Source: Dehalococcoidales bacterium
GTDB lineage: Bacteria; Chloroflexota; Dehalococcoidia; Dehalococcoidales; Fen-1064
Direction: 5' to 3'
Length of the DNA: 7,337 bases
Assembly: GCA_016929875.1 (NCBI GenBank)
Contig: JAFGHZ010000144.1
Span: 1 to 7,337 of the forward strand
Under the pieces are notes generated by a model that searched no databases, had not been told where the DNA came from, and saw only the letters and a program-made list of their open reading frames with translations. Positions 4,726 to 7,337 of the stretch are shown here, piece by piece. Every line of letters starts with the position of its first letter. The first letter of the stretch is position 1. Both the position numbers and the translations under genes were made by a program.

Positions 4726-6144
4726 ATGCCTATATGGAACAGAGACTGGTTCAGAGGTAAACATCCACCCACCTGTACATGTGTAGATTGCGTTAACAAA
4801 AGACTTGGTAAAAATATGAGCCGGGTCGAAAATTCCCCAGTAAAAAATCCCGTTTCGAGTCCACCAAATTCAAACCTTAAAAAATCGCCTCTCTTTATTA
4901 ATAAAAAGACATTTACCCCCTTGTTATCTCTTCTTTTGATTTTTTTATCTACCTTGATAGGCGTGATAATCATTGCCACACTCCATACAAACATCCCCCT
5001 CTGGATACTCTTAGGATTTTCACTTATCTTTTCTGTAGAAAAATGGTTCCTTTACTATACTCGCAAATATAAAATTATCGGCTATATATATAGAACATTA
5101 TTAAATTGCTCTTTATTAGCTTCTTTAGGTTTGCTTATTTGGTCTGGCTTTAAATTGTTTTCTCACCAATCTGCACAAACACCTTTAATTGGTAGTATCA
5201 TCCTTATCTTAGAGCTCATATTTTTCATCTGGATTTGTAGAGTTATTACAAAGAATAGCTGGCGTAAACCAAGTATGAAGTTAACCGTATTTTCTCTAAT
5301 CGTTTTATTTCTTATTCTAGCTTTTGCTGGCGTAGAGCCGCTGTCGACCTATAAGGATATAGTTGGGGATAAAATACAATCTACATTTTCTAGTAGGAAT
5401 AACAATAGCGGAATTATTAACCCAACTGTTGTCAGTACTTCTGTCAGAACCACTGACGTAGACACTACTACAACATCTCAGATAAACATTTCGACACAAA
5501 CCACTCAAACTATTAATCTCCACACCGGAGTATATAAAAACTACTATTTAGGCTTGGTTGATGACCCAGAAGGCACACTCTCAGGTGACGGTTGTTATGA
5601 TGATGAAGGGAATTTTCTCATCTTGATTAATAATAAAGATGCAGTAGACCCAACATACGACCAATTGGTTGCTTTTTTACGAAACGATAATACAGGCCAA
5701 TATCCTTATACTTACACTGATAGAATGTTGAGTTCCTATTATGGCACTGCCGAGAGCCGTGTTAACCTGAATCGCATCAAAAATATCATTGACGGCATTA
5801 CACAACCAGGTAACCCTTGTGTATGCGCCGATTTCGCAGAAAGATTGCACAATAATGCTGAGAAGGCTGGCATCCGGTGTGCTTATGTATCCATAAAACT
5901 AACTGATGCAGGGCACGCATTATGTGCCTTTAAAACCACAGATAGAGGGATAGTTTACATAGATGTTACAGGAATCTCCAATACTTACGGTCCATCGAGT
6001 TGTGACAAAATAGTACATGTGCAAATTGGACAGGAATACATTCCGACGAGTCTCTTCCCTGAACCTGGTTGGGAATCGACCTGGGATAGTATGGGAACAG
6101 TCACAAGTATCTACTTAACATGGGATGGTAATTGGAATAATTAA
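4726..6144 (+). CDS. Five-helix membrane protein with extracytoplasmic transglutaminase-like domain
   Basis: The 472-residue protein begins with a Cys-rich head, WFRGKHPPTCTCVDC (residues 8-22), that could bind a metal. A polar Pro/Asn/Ser linker (about 31-60) leads to five predicted helices at about 63-86, 90-110, 118-142, 153-173 and 185-202. A Ser/Thr/Asn-rich low-complexity stretch (about 221-265) then leads to a C-terminal domain. This domain resembles the transglutaminase/cysteine-protease fold: Cys367 in CVCADFAERLHNNAEKAGIR, His397 in GHALCAF and Asp413 in YIDVTG give a plausible Cys-His-Asp triad. Topology should place it outside the membrane. The gene is much more AT-rich than speE, uvrB or the ars gene and lacks a strong Shine-Dalgarno, which suggests transfer. 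Substrate and role are unknown; peptide cleavage or cross-linking are family possibilities only. A start at M31 would remove the Cys-rich head. Confidence 0.8.
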   Translation: MPIWNRDWFRGKHPPTCTCVDCVNKRLGKNMSRVENSPVKNPVSSPPNSNLKKSPLFINKKTFTPLLSLLLIFLSTLIGVIIIATLHTNIPLWILLGFSLIFSVEKWFLYYTRKYKIIGYIYRTLLNCSLLASLGLLIWSGFKLFSHQSAQTPLIGSIILILELIFFIWICRVITKNSWRKPSMKLTVFSLIVLFLILAFAGVEPLSTYKDIVGDKIQSTFSSRNNNSGIINPTVVSTSVRTTDVDTTTTSQINISTQTTQTINLHTGVYKNYYLGLVDDPEGTLSGDGCYDDEGNFLILINNKDAVDPTYDQLVAFLRNDNTGQYPYTYTDRMLSSYYGTAESRVNLNRIKNIIDGITQPGNPCVCADFAERLHNNAEKAGIRCAYVSIKLTDAGHALCAFKTTDRGIVYIDVTGISNTYGPSSCDKIVHVQIGQEYIPTSLFPEPGWESTWDSMGTVTSIYLTWDGNWNN

Positions 6145-6210
6145 AACGCATCGCCGGACAATGAACTTTATATTATCTGATTGTAATAGAATTGGTTTGG
6201 GAGTAAAGAA

Positions 6211-6477
6211 ATGGAAAAGTGGTACTACAATGGTATTTTTAAGAAAGGGCAAAAAGTAACTATTACTGAAAATATTCAAGTATATAAATCAACCTTTCTT
6301 GATAGAAAAGGAAAAATTAAAATTTTGAACATAGGACAACCGGCTGAAATTATAGAAATTTCAGAGCCTGTTACATATGGAGGGCAATGGGCTGCACCTG
6401 TATATGATATAAAATCAGACGATTGTTTATACCATAGTATACCGGAATACTGTCTTAAAGCTATTGATACTGAGTAA
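6211..6477 (+). CDS. Unrecognised 88-residue soluble protein
   Basis: ATG 6211 follows GGGAG (6199-6203) at a good 7-nt spacing, so this ORF is probably translated. The product starts MEKWYYNGIFKKGQKVTITE and has alternating hydrophobic/polar runs (KVTITENIQVY, KIKILNIGQPAEIIEI, WAAPVYDIK) that suggest a small beta-barrel, possibly SH3-like. This is inference, as I recognise no family. There are two Cys, no signal peptide and no membrane segment. It lies 66 nt after the membrane transglutaminase-like gene, on the same strand and with the same AT-rich composition, so the two may be co-transcribed and share an origin. The gap holds only weak -10-like AT-rich words. It converges on the ACR3 gene, 26 nt away. 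Confidence 0.65.
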   Translation: MEKWYYNGIFKKGQKVTITENIQVYKSTFLDRKGKIKILNIGQPAEIIEISEPVTYGGQWAAPVYDIKSDDCLYHSIPEYCLKAIDTE

Positions 6478-6503
6478 CAAACCAAAACGGTCCAAAATAA
6501 TTC

Positions 6504-7337
6504 TCATCCCTTCCACACCATCTTCCTCTTGAACCACAACCCCACATTCACCAGTGCCAAAAGTGCCGGCACCTCGACCAGCGGCCCGATGACCGCCGTA
6601 AACGCCTGTCCCGAGTTGATGCCGAATACCCCCACCGCGACCGCTATCGCCAGCTCGAAGTTGTTTCCCGCGGCGTGAAACGCAATCGTCACCGTCTTGC
6701 TGTAATCGCCGCTCAGTTTCCTCCCCATATAGAAAGAAATGAACCACATTATCGCGAAATAGATGAGTAGCGGCACGGCAACCTTCAATACATCCAGCGG
6801 CAGCTGCACGATGACTTCGCCCTTCAGCGAGAACATGACGACAATCGTGAACAGCAATGCAATCAATGTTATTGGACTGATTTTCGGGATGAACTTGTTC
6901 TCGTACCAGTCTTTACCCTTTATCTTCATCAGGACAAACCGACTTACCATTCCGCCGAAAAACGGTATCCCGAGGTAGATGAGGACGCTCTGCGCGACTT
7001 CCCACAGCGAGACTTTGACTGCCATCCCTTTTAATCCGAACAGCGGTGGGAGGACGGTAATGAAGATGTAGGCGAATATCGAGTAAAAGACCATCTGGAA
7101 GACGGCGTTGAACGCGACCAGTCCGGCGGAATATTCGTTGTCCCCCTGCGCCAGCTCGCACCAGACAATCACCATCGCGATGCACCGCGCCAGACCTATC
7201 ATAATCAGCCCGACCATATAGTCAGGCATCGGCCAGACATAGCCGAGGAATAACAGCGCCAGGAAAAACATCACTATCGGCCCGATGACCCAGTTCTGCG
7301 TTAATGAGAGCGCCAGCACGCGCCAGTTGCGGAAAAA
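6504..7337 (-). CDS. acr3: ACR3-family arsenite efflux permease (N-terminus outside window)
   Basis: ACR3 permeases expel arsenite across the inner membrane and belong to the BART superfamily with bile-acid transporters. On the - strand the frame is open to the right edge (FFRNWRVLALSLTQNW), so the 5' end is missing; 277 residues are visible of about 350. Recognisable parts are NWVIGPIVMFFLALLFLGY, the helix GLARCIAMVIVW with the family's conserved Cys, LGIPFFGG, the block HAAGNNFELAIAVAVGVFG, and GPLVEVPALLALVNV with the conserved Glu thought to act in transport. Helices are strongly hydrophobic throughout. The GTG at 7317-7319 is internal, not a start. Any arsR/arsC partners would lie to the right, outside the window. 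Base composition returns here to the GC-rich style of the core genes. The gene ends with KRKMVWKG and TGA 6504-6506. Confidence 0.95.
   Translation of the reverse strand, partial: FFRNWRVLALSLTQNWVIGPIVMFFLALLFLGYVWPMPDYMVGLIMIGLARCIAMVIVWCELAQGDNEYSAGLVAFNAVFQMVFYSIFAYIFITVLPPLFGLKGMAVKVSLWEVAQSVLIYLGIPFFGGMVSRFVLMKIKGKDWYENKFIPKISPITLIALLFTIVVMFSLKGEVIVQLPLDVLKVAVPLLIYFAIMWFISFYMGRKLSGDYSKTVTIAFHAAGNNFELAIAVAVGVFGINSGQAFTAVIGPLVEVPALLALVNVGLWFKRKMVWKG

Noticed and set aside
7317..7319. GTG as the start of the ACR3 gene
   Set aside because: The frame stays open to the window edge with family-like sequence before it, and the family's N-terminal helices are missing. The true start lies beyond the window.

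Overview
The window looks like bacterial chromosome from a fairly GC-rich genome, most likely Chloroflexota and perhaps Dehalococcoidia. This is tentative. It rests on the style of UvrB and of a Thermus-like aminopropyltransferase, dense short palindromic intergenic repeats, and a transglutaminase-like membrane protein of a type I associate with that group. No rRNA, tRNA or CRISPR array is visible.

Layout: (1) 1-978, the 3' half of uvrB on the + strand, overlapped at its stop by a 49-codon basic small ORF (965-1114). (2) 1224-1475, a small two-helix membrane protein on the + strand whose start codon sits at the predicted transcription start of an extended -10 promoter, so it may be leaderless. 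(3) 1591-2681, ruvC-ruvA on the - strand, overlapping by 4 nt, with no ruvB following. (4) 2682-3214, a 533-bp divergent intergenic region packed with degenerate palindromic repeats, including a MITE-like 110-bp unit. (5) 3215-4526, speD-speE on the + strand, the polyamine aminopropyl-transfer pair, with a TTG start for speD set by a strong Shine-Dalgarno. (6) 4527-4725, a second repeat patch and a promoter. (7) 4726-6477, a distinctly AT-rich segment with a five-helix membrane protein carrying an extracytoplasmic transglutaminase/cysteine-protease-like domain and a Cys-rich N-terminal head, then an unrecognised 88-aa protein. (8) 6504-7337, an ACR3-type arsenite efflux permease on the - strand, open at the right edge.

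UvrB (excision repair) and RuvAC (Holliday junction processing) are core DNA-repair genes. SpeD makes decarboxylated AdoMet, which SpeE uses as aminopropyl donor. The AT-rich pair differs in base composition from both flanks and adjoins repeats, so it is probably acquired accessory DNA between core genes and the ars permease.

The observations most worth following are the AT-rich cassette with its CxCxxC-headed membrane transglutaminase, the intergenic repeat family that appears to supply the last codons of speE, and the Asp-to-Glu change in the SpeE active-site motif. I did not find a clearly new multi-gene system.
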